Positions 45,116 to 54,270 are shown, counted from the first letter of the stretch. The stretch: 64,000 nt of DNA from Rhodococcus koreensis (GCF_900105905.1 NZ_FNSV01000005.1:2914001-2978000); one strand, 5' to 3'. The notes: generated from the letters alone by a model not told the origin. Program-made: numbers and translations.

Positions 45116-46138
45116 ATGACGGCATTGCTCGAGCTGCCGGTCCCGCGAGAGGAGGTCGCCCGACTCGCCGAGAACGCGATGAAACGTGCAGGGGCATCGG
45201 AGGAAGTAGCCGAACTACTCGTCGACGCCGCCCTATTCGCCGAGGACCGGGGCATGCGCGGAGTCGGCGTCGCTCACCTTCTCGACTATCTTCACGCCAT
45301 CGACGATGGCCGTCTGGATGCGGCTGCAATACCTACAGTGGACCGACTCGCGCCTGCCATCCTCTCCTGCAACGCTCACGGAGGGCCGTTCCACACGGGA
45401 TTCGGTGCGGCGATCGACGATCTCGTCGCAGCGGCACGGTCCGAGGGGGTGGCGATGTTCCTGCAGTCGGGAGCATTCGCCGGTGGCCAGCTCGGGTGGT
45501 TCACCGAGCGCCTGTCGACGCACGGTCTCGTGGCGCTCGGCGCTATCAACTCCAACGCGCTTCTCGCCACTGCGCCCGGCACCGGTCGCGTATTGGGCAC
45601 GAACCCGATGTCGTACTCGTTCCCCCGGCCGGCAGGCGAGGTCATGACCGTCGACCAGTCGTCAAGCGCGGCCGCGTACGTCAACGTCCGCGAGGCGGCG
45701 GCGCACGGTCGGCCGATCCCCGAGGGATGGGCGATCGACGCCGCCGGCAAACCGACGACCGACCCCGAAGCTGCGCTGGATGGGGCCATGCTCCCGTTCG
45801 GCGGCTACAAGGGTGCCAACATCGCATGGATGGTCGAGTTGCTTGCGGGTATGTCGGGCGGGAACTGGTCGATCGACGCCCCGTCCTTCGACGCAGGCGC
45901 GGAGAATCCCGGGGTCGGGATGTTCATACTGGCGATCGACGTGAGCAAGCTCCAGCACGACTTCGTCTCGAGGGCGGATGCGCACGTGTGCCGGCTGGGC
46001 GCGCAGGGCGTCCGCACGCCGGGCACTTCGCGGGTGGAGCCTCTCTCTGTAATCTCGCTGCGCACCACTGTCCTCGAAGCGCTGCGGGCACGCGCGGCGA
46101 AGCAGTTTCCCACAAATCATCAAGGAGCACGATCATGA
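45116..46138 (+). CDS. Malate/L-lactate dehydrogenase (Ldh2/YlbC) family oxidoreductase
   Basis: 340 residues. Family blocks EDRGMRGVGVAHLLDYLHAI, GTNPMSYSFPRPAGEVMTVD, PFGGYKGANIAWMVELLAG and the C-terminal NPGVGMFILAID are present. Members reduce 2-keto acids or diketo sugar acids, or act on ureidoglycolate, with NAD(P)H. The ATG at 45116 has AAGGAGA. Its stop overlaps the ATG of the cupin gene (ATGA). With the DHDPS-like and kinase genes nearby, a keto-acid step in a sugar-acid pathway is plausible. Confidence 0.9.
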   Translation: MTALLELPVPREEVARLAENAMKRAGASEEVAELLVDAALFAEDRGMRGVGVAHLLDYLHAIDDGRLDAAAIPTVDRLAPAILSCNAHGGPFHTGFGAAIDDLVAAARSEGVAMFLQSGAFAGGQLGWFTERLSTHGLVALGAINSNALLATAPGTGRVLGTNPMSYSFPRPAGEVMTVDQSSSAAAYVNVREAAAHGRPIPEGWAIDAAGKPTTDPEAALDGAMLPFGGYKGANIAWMVELLAGMSGGNWSIDAPSFDAGAENPGVGMFILAIDVSKLQHDFVSRADAHVCRLGAQGVRTPGTSRVEPLSVISLRTTVLEALRARAAKQFPTNHQGARS

Positions 46139-46482
46139 CGACGGACACCCCGTACATCATTCGGCAGGACGACGCTGAGGTCTTCTACGAGGGCCCAGAA
46201 CTGTGTCGGGAGTACTTCCGCAACGACGCGATGTGGTTCGGTACTTCCACGGTTCAGCCGGGCGACACCGGTGATGTGGATCAGGGTCACGCGGGTACTT
46301 GGGAGGTGTTCTTCTGTGTCTCCGGCGAGGGGTACCTCGACGACGGCTCGAACGAGTACTTCCTCGAGGCAGGTGACGCGTGGGCCGTGCCGCCCACCGT
46401 TCCCCACCGCATCCACAACCGCAGTGCAGCCCCGGTCGTCATGGCCTGGGCTGGTGGCCCAACTCTGCCATCGGAGAAGTGA
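46135..46482 (+). CDS. Cupin-domain protein
   Basis: 115 residues, a single conserved beta barrel. The cupin motifs appear as GDVDQGHAGTWEVFFCVSGE (motif 1) and GDAWAVPPTVPHRIHN (motif 2 with its His). It probably binds a metal and acts as an isomerase, lyase or small-molecule binding protein. Translation is coupled to the dehydrogenase gene. Substrate unknown. Confidence 0.85.
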   Translation: MTTDTPYIIRQDDAEVFYEGPELCREYFRNDAMWFGTSTVQPGDTGDVDQGHAGTWEVFFCVSGEGYLDDGSNEYFLEAGDAWAVPPTVPHRIHNRSAAPVVMAWAGGPTLPSEK

Positions 46483-46522
46483 CTCGGCGGAAGACCCTGT
46501 TCCCAACCTCGAAGGACCATCC

Positions 46523-46774
46523 ATGACCATGAGCACCAGTTCACCTGCTCGCCCGGGATCCTTCATCCGAAGGCTCAACCCGTGCGGACACCGCACCGGC
46601 CAATGGGCCCAGATACTCACCACATCAACCGCACACGACCAGGAACACTTCCTCGTCATCTACCACGACAGCGAAACCGAACTACTTCCGGCTGAATCCC
46701 TCGGACATCACTACGAATTCGGCCCAGCACCCGCCCAGTGGAACTCCCGAATCGACACCCGTGGAAAGGGATAG
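46523..46774 (+). CDS. Small hypothetical protein
   Basis: 83 residues from an ATG with AAGGA upstream. It contains SFIRRLNPCGHRTGQWAQIL and EHFLVIYHDSETELLPAES, with no membrane segment, and does not match a family I know. It follows the cupin gene after 40 nt and precedes the LysR gene, so it probably belongs to the same operon. Confidence 0.55.
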   Translation: MTMSTSSPARPGSFIRRLNPCGHRTGQWAQILTTSTAHDQEHFLVIYHDSETELLPAESLGHHYEFGPAPAQWNSRIDTRGKG

Positions 46775-46887
46775 CTGCTCTCGCTCCCACCCGGAAGCAG
46801 TGAGGAACCTGCACAAGGGCGGCGGCGCACGAGGTACTGCATCTATTGTTGATCGGGTGAAGGCACTACTCGAGTTCGGACGGTCCG

Positions 46888-47805
46888 ATGCTTGACCCCA
46901 GGCTCAAGATCCTGCAGGCAGTCGATTACTACGGCACTGTCACAGCCGCTGCGGCGGCCCTCTCATACACTCCATCGGCGATCTCGTACCAACTGCGCCA
47001 GTTGTCGGAGCTACTCGGGGTCGAATTGATCGAGCCCTCGGGCCGCGGCATCAAACTCACACCGGCTGCACGCACCGTGTTACGGCACGCCGCCATCATG
47101 CGGGCTCAGTGGGAGTTAGCCCAGAGCGAGCTCGCAGAAACGGTGGACGAGCCGTCCGGCCCGTACACCTTGTGTGGGTTTTCAACGGCGTCAACACAAT
47201 TACTGCCTTATGCCGGCAAAACTCTACGCGATCGCCATCCCCGCCTCCGCGTGCGTCTGGTTCAGGCCGATCCCGCCGAATGCTTCAGGCTGCTGCAGAT
47301 GGAGGAGGCGGACCTCGCCCTGGTGATGGTGACCGCGGACTCCCCTCCCCTGGACGATCTCCGCTTTGATCAACAGTTGCTGGTGGACGACCCGTTGGAT
47401 CTGGTCGTGCCCGCGAATCATCCATTGACATCCCGCCGACGAGTCACGCTCGCCGACGCCGCTGACGAGCCCTGGGTGGTCGGGACCCCTGGTGGGGCAT
47501 ACCACCAACTCACCGTGACCGCCTGCGTCGCAGCTGGATTCACACCCAACATCGCTCACCAGGCCGACGAGTGGGAGACCGGTGCGGCAATAGTTTCTCA
47601 GGATATGGGGGTCATGCTCGTGCCACGGCTGTGGCTACTGAGTTCGGAGTGGGCAGTCACCCGAATCAGGTTGTCAGGTGAACCTGTGCCCGCCCGCAAG
47701 ATCGTTGCCGCCACTCGCAAGGGCGCCGCACGTCATCCGCTCGTCGCAGAGACACTCGAACTCGTCAAAGCACGATGCGAAACCCTGTACTCGACTCCAC
47801 CCTGA
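46888..47805 (+). CDS. LysR-family transcriptional regulator
   Basis: 305 residues. The N-terminal winged helix has the family pattern AVDYYGTVTAAAAALSYTPS, then SAISYQLRQLSELLGVELIE. The C-terminal substrate-binding domain (from about residue 90) starts LCGFSTASTQLLPYAGKTLR. Reading in the same direction as the oxygenase/dehydrogenase operon, it may control it and the divergent kinase operon (inference). Unusually, it has no divergently transcribed target immediately beside it. Confidence 0.9.
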   Translation: MLDPRLKILQAVDYYGTVTAAAAALSYTPSAISYQLRQLSELLGVELIEPSGRGIKLTPAARTVLRHAAIMRAQWELAQSELAETVDEPSGPYTLCGFSTASTQLLPYAGKTLRDRHPRLRVRLVQADPAECFRLLQMEEADLALVMVTADSPPLDDLRFDQQLLVDDPLDLVVPANHPLTSRRRVTLADAADEPWVVGTPGGAYHQLTVTACVAAGFTPNIAHQADEWETGAAIVSQDMGVMLVPRLWLLSSEWAVTRIRLSGEPVPARKIVAATRKGAARHPLVAETLELVKARCETLYSTPP

Positions 47806-47924
47806 GGTTCCGGAAGTGCGCCGTACATCGCGTTGCAACTGTCCGGCGCGTCGACTGCGGTCGCCTGGATGGGAACGCATTGCGCGCCTGGAGCGGCTGG
47901 TCACAAGGGTCGACCCCGCCGCGT

Positions 47925-49097
47925 TCACCGATTGGCGGCCAGCACTGCCGCGAGGCCTTCTTGCAGGTCCTTGACGAAATACTCCGGAACCTCCAGCGAG
48001 GGGAAATGTCCCCCGGTTTCGGGCGACCTCCATCGGACGATGTGTCGGTACCGCTCTTGTGCCCAGGGGCGCGGGCACTTCTCGATGTCGCGGGGATACA
48101 TGGTGATTGCCGACGGGACGTCGACCCGGAGTTCGGGATCGAGCGAGTTGTGGCTTTCGTAGTAGATGCGGGCCGCCGATGCGCCGGTCCGCGTCAGCCA
48201 GTACAGGGTGACGTCGTCGAGAATTCTGTCTCTGGACATCGTCTCGAACGGGCTGTCTTCGGTGTCCGACCACTCGGCGAATTTGTCCAGGATCCAGGCG
48301 AGCAGCCCGACCGGCGAGTCGACGAGCGAGTAACCGATGGTCTGCGGTCGGGTCGCCTGCTGCTTCGCATACGCCGCGCGGTGGTGCCAGAAATCGCGGG
48401 TTTCCTCGGTCCACTTGCGCTCGACCGCCGTCAGCCCGTCCGTCGTCAAACCGGGTGGTGCCTCCGCGAACAATGTGTGGATGCCGAGAACGTGCGCCGG
48501 GAACCGGCCGCCGAGGACCGTGGTGATGTTGCCTCCCCAGTCGCCGCCGTGGGCTGCGAACTTGCTGTAGCCGAGCCGTCCCATCAGTTCTACCCATGCG
48601 GCCGCGATCTTTTCGGTTCCCCACCCGGTGGTGGCAGGCTTGTCGCTGTAACCGAATCCCGGCAGCGACGGGACGACGACGTGGAACGCCGGCGCGTCTG
48701 CATCTTTCGGATCGGCCAGCTCGTCTACGACATCGACGAACTCGGCAATGCTGCCGGGCCAGCCGTGCGTCAGGATCAGCGGAGTGGCATCTGCGCGCGC
48801 GGATCGGCGGTGCAGGAAGTGGATTCCCAGATCGTCGATGGTCGTGCGGAACTGGCCGATCCGGTTGAGGCGTTCTTCGAACGACCGCCAGTTGTACCCG
48901 GTGCGCCAGTAGTCCACGACGTCGACGAGGTCGGCGAGAGGAACGCCCTGTTCCCATCGGCGAGGGCCGGGCGCGGCGCGATAGACCGTCTCGGCCTCCG
49001 GTAGTCGCGCCGCGGCCAGTCGCGCGCGCAGATCGTCGAGGTCGGCGTCGGGTGCGTGGGCTTCGAATGCGTGGACGTCGCTGGTTAGGCGGGGCAT
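47925..49097 (-). CDS. Epoxide hydrolase (EHN domain, alpha/beta hydrolase fold)
   Basis: 390 residues. The N-terminal EHN domain (LDDLRARLAAARLPE, YWRTGYNWRSFEERLN) precedes the hydrolase core. The oxyanion motif is THGWPGS, the nucleophile Asp186 in AAHGGDWGGN, and the catalytic His lies in GGHFPSLEVPE. It should open epoxides to diols, as in soluble epoxide hydrolases and juvenile-hormone epoxide hydrolases. It is transcribed away from the CGNR regulator, and the shared region contains two matching palindromes. Confidence 0.9.
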   Translation of the reverse strand: MPRLTSDVHAFEAHAPDADLDDLRARLAAARLPEAETVYRAAPGPRRWEQGVPLADLVDVVDYWRTGYNWRSFEERLNRIGQFRTTIDDLGIHFLHRRSARADATPLILTHGWPGSIAEFVDVVDELADPKDADAPAFHVVVPSLPGFGYSDKPATTGWGTEKIAAAWVELMGRLGYSKFAAHGGDWGGNITTVLGGRFPAHVLGIHTLFAEAPPGLTTDGLTAVERKWTEETRDFWHHRAAYAKQQATRPQTIGYSLVDSPVGLLAWILDKFAEWSDTEDSPFETMSRDRILDDVTLYWLTRTGASAARIYYESHNSLDPELRVDVPSAITMYPRDIEKCPRPWAQERYRHIVRWRSPETGGHFPSLEVPEYFVKDLQEGLAAVLAANR

Positions 49098-49139
49098 GAG
49101 ACCTCCTGGTCACCGTGGAACCGGCTAGGAACTTTTGCG

Positions 49140-49156
49140 AACCGTCTAAGCCGGTT
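49140..49156. promoter_or_regulatory. Palindromic operator 1, AACCGTCTAAGCCGGTT
   Basis: A 17-bp imperfect palindrome fitting AACCRNCTNAGNYGGTT, 43 bp upstream of the epoxide hydrolase start. A related half site (AACCGGCTAGG) lies at 49119. It shares its pattern with the second site 25 bp further on. Confidence 0.6.
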
Positions 49157-49181
49157 CTAGCACGCCTTCATGCCGTCGCGC

Positions 49182-49198
49182 AACCAGCTAAGGTGGTT
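49182..49198. promoter_or_regulatory. Palindromic operator 2, AACCAGCTAAGGTGGTT
   Basis: The second 17-bp palindrome of the same pattern, ending 2 bp before the ATG of the CGNR regulator. Binding here would block its own expression. No separate ribosome binding site is visible, which suggests a leaderless or near-leaderless message. Confidence 0.6.
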
Positions 49199-49200
49199 CC

Positions 49201-49776
49201 ATGCGTGCCGAGTTCCCCGACTTCCGCCTCGGTAGCGTGCTGGCGACCAGCTTCACGGCGACTCTGACGGAGCGTCGCGGCGACGCCGTGGAGCGCATTC
49301 CCACGCCGCAGCGACTCGTCGACTGGCTGGCAGTGAGCGGCCTCGCCGTGGACTCCTGCACCGCCGCCCAGCTCGACCTCGCTCGGGAACTGCGGGAGGC
49401 GATTCACGCCGCCGCGACTGCGGCCGCGATACACGAACCTCTCCCCGCATCCGCTGTCCACGTCATCAATGACCGCAGCGCTCAGGGCCGGGCCGCAGCG
49501 ATCCTGACGCCCGAGGGCAATCGTCGATGGCGGCTCAGCTCGGCGTCGTGCGTGGAAGATGCCCTGGGCGTGATCGCCGCCGACGCGATCAGCATCATCG
49601 CAGGCGAACGAGACGGAAAATTGGCCCTGTGCGCATCGCCGACCTGCCAGGCCGCCTTCTTCGACACCAGCCAAAGTCGCACCCGCAAATGGTGTGACAT
49701 GAATACGTGCGGGAATCGCCAGAAGAAGGCGCGCTTCACTGCCAACCAGCGCAAGAACCCCAGATCAGCGGACTGA
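49201..49776 (+). CDS. ABATE/CGNR zinc-finger transcriptional regulator
   Basis: 191 residues. The N-terminal ABATE domain (about 10-130: DFRLGSVLATSFTATLTERR, RIPTPQRLVDWLAVSGL) is followed by a CGNR zinc finger: CASPTC and CDMNTC supply four cysteines with CGNRQK after the last. Such proteins are thought to be stress-responsive DNA-binding regulators (family knowledge). It probably controls itself and the divergent epoxide hydrolase gene through the palindromes at 49140 and 49182. Confidence 0.88.
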   Translation: MRAEFPDFRLGSVLATSFTATLTERRGDAVERIPTPQRLVDWLAVSGLAVDSCTAAQLDLARELREAIHAAATAAAIHEPLPASAVHVINDRSAQGRAAAILTPEGNRRWRLSSASCVEDALGVIAADAISIIAGERDGKLALCASPTCQAAFFDTSQSRTRKWCDMNTCGNRQKKARFTANQRKNPRSAD

Positions 49777-49779
49777 TCG

Positions 49780-50592
49780 TTACCTTGACGCCGTAGATCC
49801 GAAGAAGGCCGCGAACGTCCGGATCAGCTGGGCCGGGGCGCGGTTGATGCCGTCATGGCCCCCGCGGACCGCTGCTGCACGGGCGTGGGGCAGTGCAGCA
49901 GCAAGTGCATCGTTGAGTTGTTCGTAATAGGGCGGTCCGTCCGCACCCCTCAGCAACAGAACCTCCGCAGTCACCCCCGCCCAGCGACTCGGCGGACCGT
50001 CGGCGCGTGCGATTGCCTGCGACTCGTCCAACGTCATGGGCAACAAGGCACCCATGGTGCGCCCGACGGGAGTGCGCAACAACAGTCGGCTCATAGCGAT
50101 CTGCACCCCCAGTGGCAGGGCGCTCGCCCGCGACTGGGTGTTGATGCCGGCCCCGGTGATCGCCATCGCGCGTGCAACGTCGCCGTCCCGGGCCGCTGCC
50201 CTGGCGCTGTCCAGCCACTGCGCGGGGAAGAGACCGTTCACGGACACTGCTGCGTCGTAGAGCGCGAGACGCACGATGGGCAGTTGCAGGGCCGCCGTCA
50301 GGGCGATGAACCCACCACTGCTGTGGCCGATAACGTCAGTTGCGCCGGTGTGTTCGAGCACCGTCCGCAGGTCGTCGACGTCCTGCTGAACGTCGTAGGG
50401 CTCCGAACGGGGCGGCGCATCTGCGCGTCCGCGTCGGTTATAGAGATGCACGGTGAAGCTATCCGACAGTTTGCGCGCCAGTCGGCGATAGGAATCGATC
50501 GTCACCCCGCCGCCATGAACGACCACCAGAGCAGGGCCGTCACCAACTGTGTGCAGGACGACGTCGCCCGCTCGTTCAACCCGCTCTTGCAT
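49780..50592 (-). CDS. Alpha/beta hydrolase
   Basis: 270 residues from an ATG at 50592 with GGGAGG upstream. The oxyanion loop reads VVVHGGGV, the nucleophile elbow is GHSSGG, and GGHDGINRAPAQL carries the catalytic His. It resembles esterase/haloperoxidase-type hydrolases. It is divergent from the TetR gene at 50655, a common pairing for a regulated detoxification enzyme, and converges on the CGNR gene with only 3 nt between. Confidence 0.85.
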   Translation of the reverse strand: MQERVERAGDVVLHTVGDGPALVVVHGGGVTIDSYRRLARKLSDSFTVHLYNRRGRADAPPRSEPYDVQQDVDDLRTVLEHTGATDVIGHSSGGFIALTAALQLPIVRLALYDAAVSVNGLFPAQWLDSARAAARDGDVARAMAITGAGINTQSRASALPLGVQIAMSRLLLRTPVGRTMGALLPMTLDESQAIARADGPPSRWAGVTAEVLLLRGADGPPYYEQLNDALAAALPHARAAAVRGGHDGINRAPAQLIRTFAAFFGSTASR

Positions 50593-50654
50593 CGCTGCCT
50601 CCCTGAATGCGTGCACAACAATAGCAAACAGTGTTCGCAGTTTAGGATTGTGAG

Positions 50655-51320
50655 GTGAGCGACGACCCACACCGACCCCACGAACACAATGCCTCCGCCA
50701 GGGAGACACCGCCGCGCCGACGAGGTCCGGTCCCCGCGCACAGCCGCGACGACATCGCTGCCGCCGCAATAACACTCACGGATCACGAAGGCTTGGCCGG
50801 TCTGTCCATGCGGGCCGTTGCCGCATCGCTGGGTACCGGTGCAGCGTCGCTGTACCGGTACGTGGCATCGCGGGACGAACTTCTCGCGCTGATGACCGAT
50901 CACGTCATGCGCGAGCTCCGCCCGTACCCAGCCGGCCATGATCAGTGGTTGGACGCCATGCTCGAGATGTCACGTCGACAGTTGCACCTGTATCGGCGTC
51001 ACTCCTGGCTCGTCGACGTCACCCAGCAATCGCCCGCCTTCGGTCCCGAAGCCCTGGCCTGGCTGGACCACTGCCTGCAGGTACTCGAACCAGTCACGGC
51101 CTCCAGTCGGGCAAAATTTGAAGCGATCGCGATGGCGACGGGAGTCACGACGTTGTTCGCTCGCAGCGAGCTCGCTTCACAGCCCGCACTTCCCCCGATC
51201 GACAGCCATACGTATCCGCACGTGGCCAGGGCGATCTCCGCTGACGCAACTCCTGCGCCCACCGATCGGGACCTCTTCGAGGATGCCTTGCGCAGCCTCC
51301 TGGTCGGTCTGCTGTCCTGA
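50655..51320 (+). CDS. TetR-family transcriptional regulator
   Basis: 221 residues from a GTG start with AGGATTG upstream. The HTH reads DDIAAAAITLTDHEGLAGLS followed by MRAVAASLGTGAASLYRYVA, with the C-terminal TetR_C-like ligand domain ending DALRSLLVGLLS. It probably represses the divergent alpha/beta hydrolase gene. The intervening 62 bp contains AACAGTGTT, a small near-palindrome that could be part of the operator. Confidence 0.9.
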   Translation: MSDDPHRPHEHNASARETPPRRRGPVPAHSRDDIAAAAITLTDHEGLAGLSMRAVAASLGTGAASLYRYVASRDELLALMTDHVMRELRPYPAGHDQWLDAMLEMSRRQLHLYRRHSWLVDVTQQSPAFGPEALAWLDHCLQVLEPVTASSRAKFEAIAMATGVTTLFARSELASQPALPPIDSHTYPHVARAISADATPAPTDRDLFEDALRSLLVGLLS

Positions 51321-51344
51321 GAACGGAGTCGTTGGCCGGACCGT

Positions 51345-52631
51345 TTACGGGATGGTGAGCGGCACTGCCAGAGGATCGCCCGGTGCCGGCGCGCGGCGGT
51401 TGGCCGCGACGAGGTCCCACGCAGTGTGCCGCGGCGTCACGCCGTCCAGCATCCATTGGCCGAGCAGCAACGCGACCTTGGCCAGCATCTCGGTACGCAA
51501 CCGCAGGAATGAGTCCTCCGGGTCGGTGCCGACCTGACCGAGCAGTACCCACCAGGCCCAGGCGACTGCTCCGGCATTGGCAACGAAGTCCGGGACCACC
51601 GGAATGCCCCGGCCGGTGAGCACCGTCTCGGCCTGCGGGGTTGTCGCGGCATTCGCAGCTTCGATCACGACTTTCGCGGCGACGTGGTCGACGTTGTCCG
51701 TCGTGATCGCATAGGAGATCGCGGCCGGGACGAGGATGTCTGCCGCAGTGGCGATCACAGCCGCGCGCGGCAACCGCTGAACATGCGAGGGGACGCGGGA
51801 GCGGTCGATCTCGCCGTAGCCGTTCCGCAGGTCGAGCAGCGCGGGAACGTCCAGGCCGTCGGGGCAGTACAGCGTGCCGACGGCGTCGGCGACAGCAACC
51901 ACGCGCATACCGGCCTCGTGCAGGTACCAGGCCGCGCCGCCCCCCATGGTGCCGATGCCCTGGATTGCCACCGTGGTGTCGGCCGGAGCCCATCCACTTG
52001 CATTCACGGTACCGATGCAGGCCTGCGCGACTCCGTAACCGCCGATCACATCGCCCAGCAGAAAACCGCCGGCCACCGGGGCGTTCAACGCGGCCCGCAC
52101 CCGGCGCAGAGTCCTCTGCGGATCTTCCGCACGGCTGATCGCCGCATGGTAGGACTGCTGAAGACCCAGCCGCGCGAAGACGTCGTCGATCAGATGCTGC
52201 GGCACCCCCAGATCCTCTGCGGTCACCCAGTGCGCGTCCAGCCACGGGCGCATCGCCTGACAGAACCGCTCCAGAACACCGACGGCGCGGGGGTCCTTCG
52301 GGTCGAAGTCGATGCCGCCCTTCGCGCCGCCGACGGGCAGGTCGAAAACCGCGGTCTTGGCAGCCATGCCGCCGGCCAGGTCCTCCACCTCCGACATCGT
52401 GCAGCCTGCCCGCATGCGGGTGCCCCCGGTGGCCAGGTCGGACACCAACGTGTGCACGACGAGATAGCCCTGAGCTCCGGTGACCGGATCGGACCAGGTC
52501 ATACGCAGCAGGGGCTCACCACTGCGCACGGTCGCCACATCGACCCGACGCTGCGGCGCAGTGTTCTCACGGTGGTCGTACTCACGGTGCTCGGGGGTGC
52601 GCCCGAACCCGGATTCCGTCGTCGTCGTCAC
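51345..52631 (-). CDS. Glu/Leu/Phe/Val dehydrogenase family protein
   Basis: 428 residues. The amino-terminal domain has GGTRMRAGCT and the catalytic LPVGGAKGGIDFDP (Lys). The NAD-binding half has VAIQGIGTMGGGAAWYLHEA. The C-terminus keeps PDFVANAGAVAWAWW, close to a glutamate-type dehydrogenase. It oxidatively deaminates an amino acid or performs the reverse. It is divergent from the LysR gene at 52818, its likely regulator, and convergent with TetR. Confidence 0.9.
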   Translation of the reverse strand: MTTTTESGFGRTPEHREYDHRENTAPQRRVDVATVRSGEPLLRMTWSDPVTGAQGYLVVHTLVSDLATGGTRMRAGCTMSEVEDLAGGMAAKTAVFDLPVGGAKGGIDFDPKDPRAVGVLERFCQAMRPWLDAHWVTAEDLGVPQHLIDDVFARLGLQQSYHAAISRAEDPQRTLRRVRAALNAPVAGGFLLGDVIGGYGVAQACIGTVNASGWAPADTTVAIQGIGTMGGGAAWYLHEAGMRVVAVADAVGTLYCPDGLDVPALLDLRNGYGEIDRSRVPSHVQRLPRAAVIATAADILVPAAISYAITTDNVDHVAAKVVIEAANAATTPQAETVLTGRGIPVVPDFVANAGAVAWAWWVLLGQVGTDPEDSFLRLRTEMLAKVALLLGQWMLDGVTPRHTAWDLVAANRRAPAPGDPLAVPLTIP

Positions 52632-52817
52632 CTCGAGTTACCCCAATCGTTCTCGGAAGATCATCGCCGTTTCGGCCATTCGGCCGATGACGTCAGAGTG
52701 CGCTCCCCGGTGACCGGGCGTCCAGTTAAGAATCTTGAATGATTGCGTTCACGCTTTCTACACAGCGCGACGCGTGGTCCGATTGGACGGTTCGGACCGG
52801 ATGCATAGGCTGGGGGC

Positions 52818-53741
52818 ATGGAGCTGTCTCTGCGCCGGTTGCGGATGCTTCGGGAGTTGCACCGCCGAGGCACCGTGACAGCCGCCGCGCAGGCCTTGCA
52901 CTACACCACGTCCGCGGTATCCCAACAGCTCACCCAGCTCGAACGCGACGTCGGCGCAAAGCTATTCGAGCGGCGTGGTCGGCGGGTACAACTCACGGAG
53001 ATCGGCCTGCTCCTCGCCGAGCACGCTGAGGAGATCATGCGATCGGTGGACCGCGCGACCTCCGCCCTCGAGCAAACGCAGGAGGGCGTCACCGCCCGAT
53101 TGACCGTTGGCGTGTGGGCGTCCGTCGCGTCGGGCCTGCTGCCGAGTGCGCTGTCGTTGCTGGCCGCCGAACATCCCGGCATCGAGGTGCGGACGAAAGA
53201 ACTCGCGCCGGAGGACACCGCAGTCGCAGTACGGGACGGCTCGCTGGACTTCTCGTTCGTGATCAACTATTCCGACTACCCGATGCCGTGGGACCCGGAG
53301 TTGACCAGAGTGGTGATCGCGGTGGAGCGACTGCACGCAGCGCTGCCACCGGGAACGGTGTCCGCCAGAACCATGGCGTTGGCGGACCTCGCCGAGCATC
53401 CCTGGATCCTCGCGGGACCCACTTCGCATTTCGGCCGCGCGGTGCGCTCGGCCTGTCAGCGTTGCGGATTCGAACCCAAGATCAACCATGAGGTCGGCGA
53501 GCAGGCGACGGCACTCGCGATGGTGTCCGCGGGCCTGGGGGTCACCCTCGTCTCCGATCTCGGATTGACGCTGCGCCCGCCGGGCATGGACGTCGTCGCG
53601 CTCACCGAACCGGTCATGCGGACGATCTCCATCGCCCATCGGGGGACGGAAGCACACCGCCAGCCGCTGCAACTGGTGATCGACGCCGTGCGGGCCGCGG
53701 CGGCCGCACAGGGGCTCGCTGCGCGGTCGCCGTACCCATAG
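52818..53741 (+). CDS. LysR-family transcriptional regulator
   Basis: 307 residues. HTH: LRRLRMLRELHRRGTVTAAA, then LHYTTSAVSQQLTQLERDVG and KLFERRGRRVQLTE. The effector domain begins LTVGVWASVASGLLPSALSL. It stands 186 bp from the divergent amino-acid dehydrogenase gene, the standard LysR arrangement, so control of that gene is likely (inference). Confidence 0.9.
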   Translation: MELSLRRLRMLRELHRRGTVTAAAQALHYTTSAVSQQLTQLERDVGAKLFERRGRRVQLTEIGLLLAEHAEEIMRSVDRATSALEQTQEGVTARLTVGVWASVASGLLPSALSLLAAEHPGIEVRTKELAPEDTAVAVRDGSLDFSFVINYSDYPMPWDPELTRVVIAVERLHAALPPGTVSARTMALADLAEHPWILAGPTSHFGRAVRSACQRCGFEPKINHEVGEQATALAMVSAGLGVTLVSDLGLTLRPPGMDVVALTEPVMRTISIAHRGTEAHRQPLQLVIDAVRAAAAAQGLAARSPYP

Positions 53742-53769
53742 CCGACGACGACGACGCCTGCCTGTCGGG

Positions 53770-54255
53770 TCAGGGTTGCGCAGCGTTGAACGCGGCCGTG
53801 TACTCCGCAAGGAGCGACTCGAGTCGGCTGACCATGAAGCTGTAGTACTCGTGCATCGCGTGGAAGCGGGCGCGCTGTTCGGGCGGGAGGTCCTCTCCCC
53901 GGGTTCGGGCACTCTCCGCCAGCGCCAGCAGTTCGGTGGTCTGCTCGAGTTGGTGCTGTAAGCATCCGATCCAGGCATCGTCGCGCCAACGGTAGACGAA
54001 CTGGCGACTTCCGGGCTCCTTGAATCGTTCGACGGTGCCGGTGGTCATGAGCAACCGAGTTGTCTCCGACACCGATCCCTTGCTCGCATCGAGCGCATCC
54101 TGCAATTGCGCCATGGTCATCGGCGCCTCGCTGAGGATCAGCACGCCCGCGGCTCGACCCGCCATGGGGGGCCAGCCCATCGCACCGCCGATATGCACAC
54201 CGAAGTCCTCGATGAGGGAAGCCCTCTTGTCGCTGTCGGACACCGCCACCTCCAT
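53770..54255 (-). CDS. GbsR/MarR-type winged-helix regulator
   Basis: 161 residues. The helix-turn-helix is MTMAQLQDALDASKGSVSET, followed by wing residues FKEPGSRQFVYRW and long C-terminal helices (LEQTTELLALAESARTRGED). This is the GbsR subgroup, known for choline-to-glycine-betaine operons in Bacillus. It is divergent from a GMC oxidoreductase and aldehyde dehydrogenase pair, which fits that kind of pathway, although choline itself is not shown. Confidence 0.85.
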   Translation of the reverse strand: MEVAVSDSDKRASLIEDFGVHIGGAMGWPPMAGRAAGVLILSEAPMTMAQLQDALDASKGSVSETTRLLMTTGTVERFKEPGSRQFVYRWRDDAWIGCLQHQLEQTTELLALAESARTRGEDLPPEQRARFHAMHEYYSFMVSRLESLLAEYTAAFNAAQP

Positions 54256-54270
54256 TCGATCAATTTAAAA

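Noticed and set aside
43837..45255. Minus-strand open frame of 472 codons across the oxygenase gene
   Set aside because: The plus-strand oxygenase has the full Fe/2OG triad; the antisense frame is a shadow.
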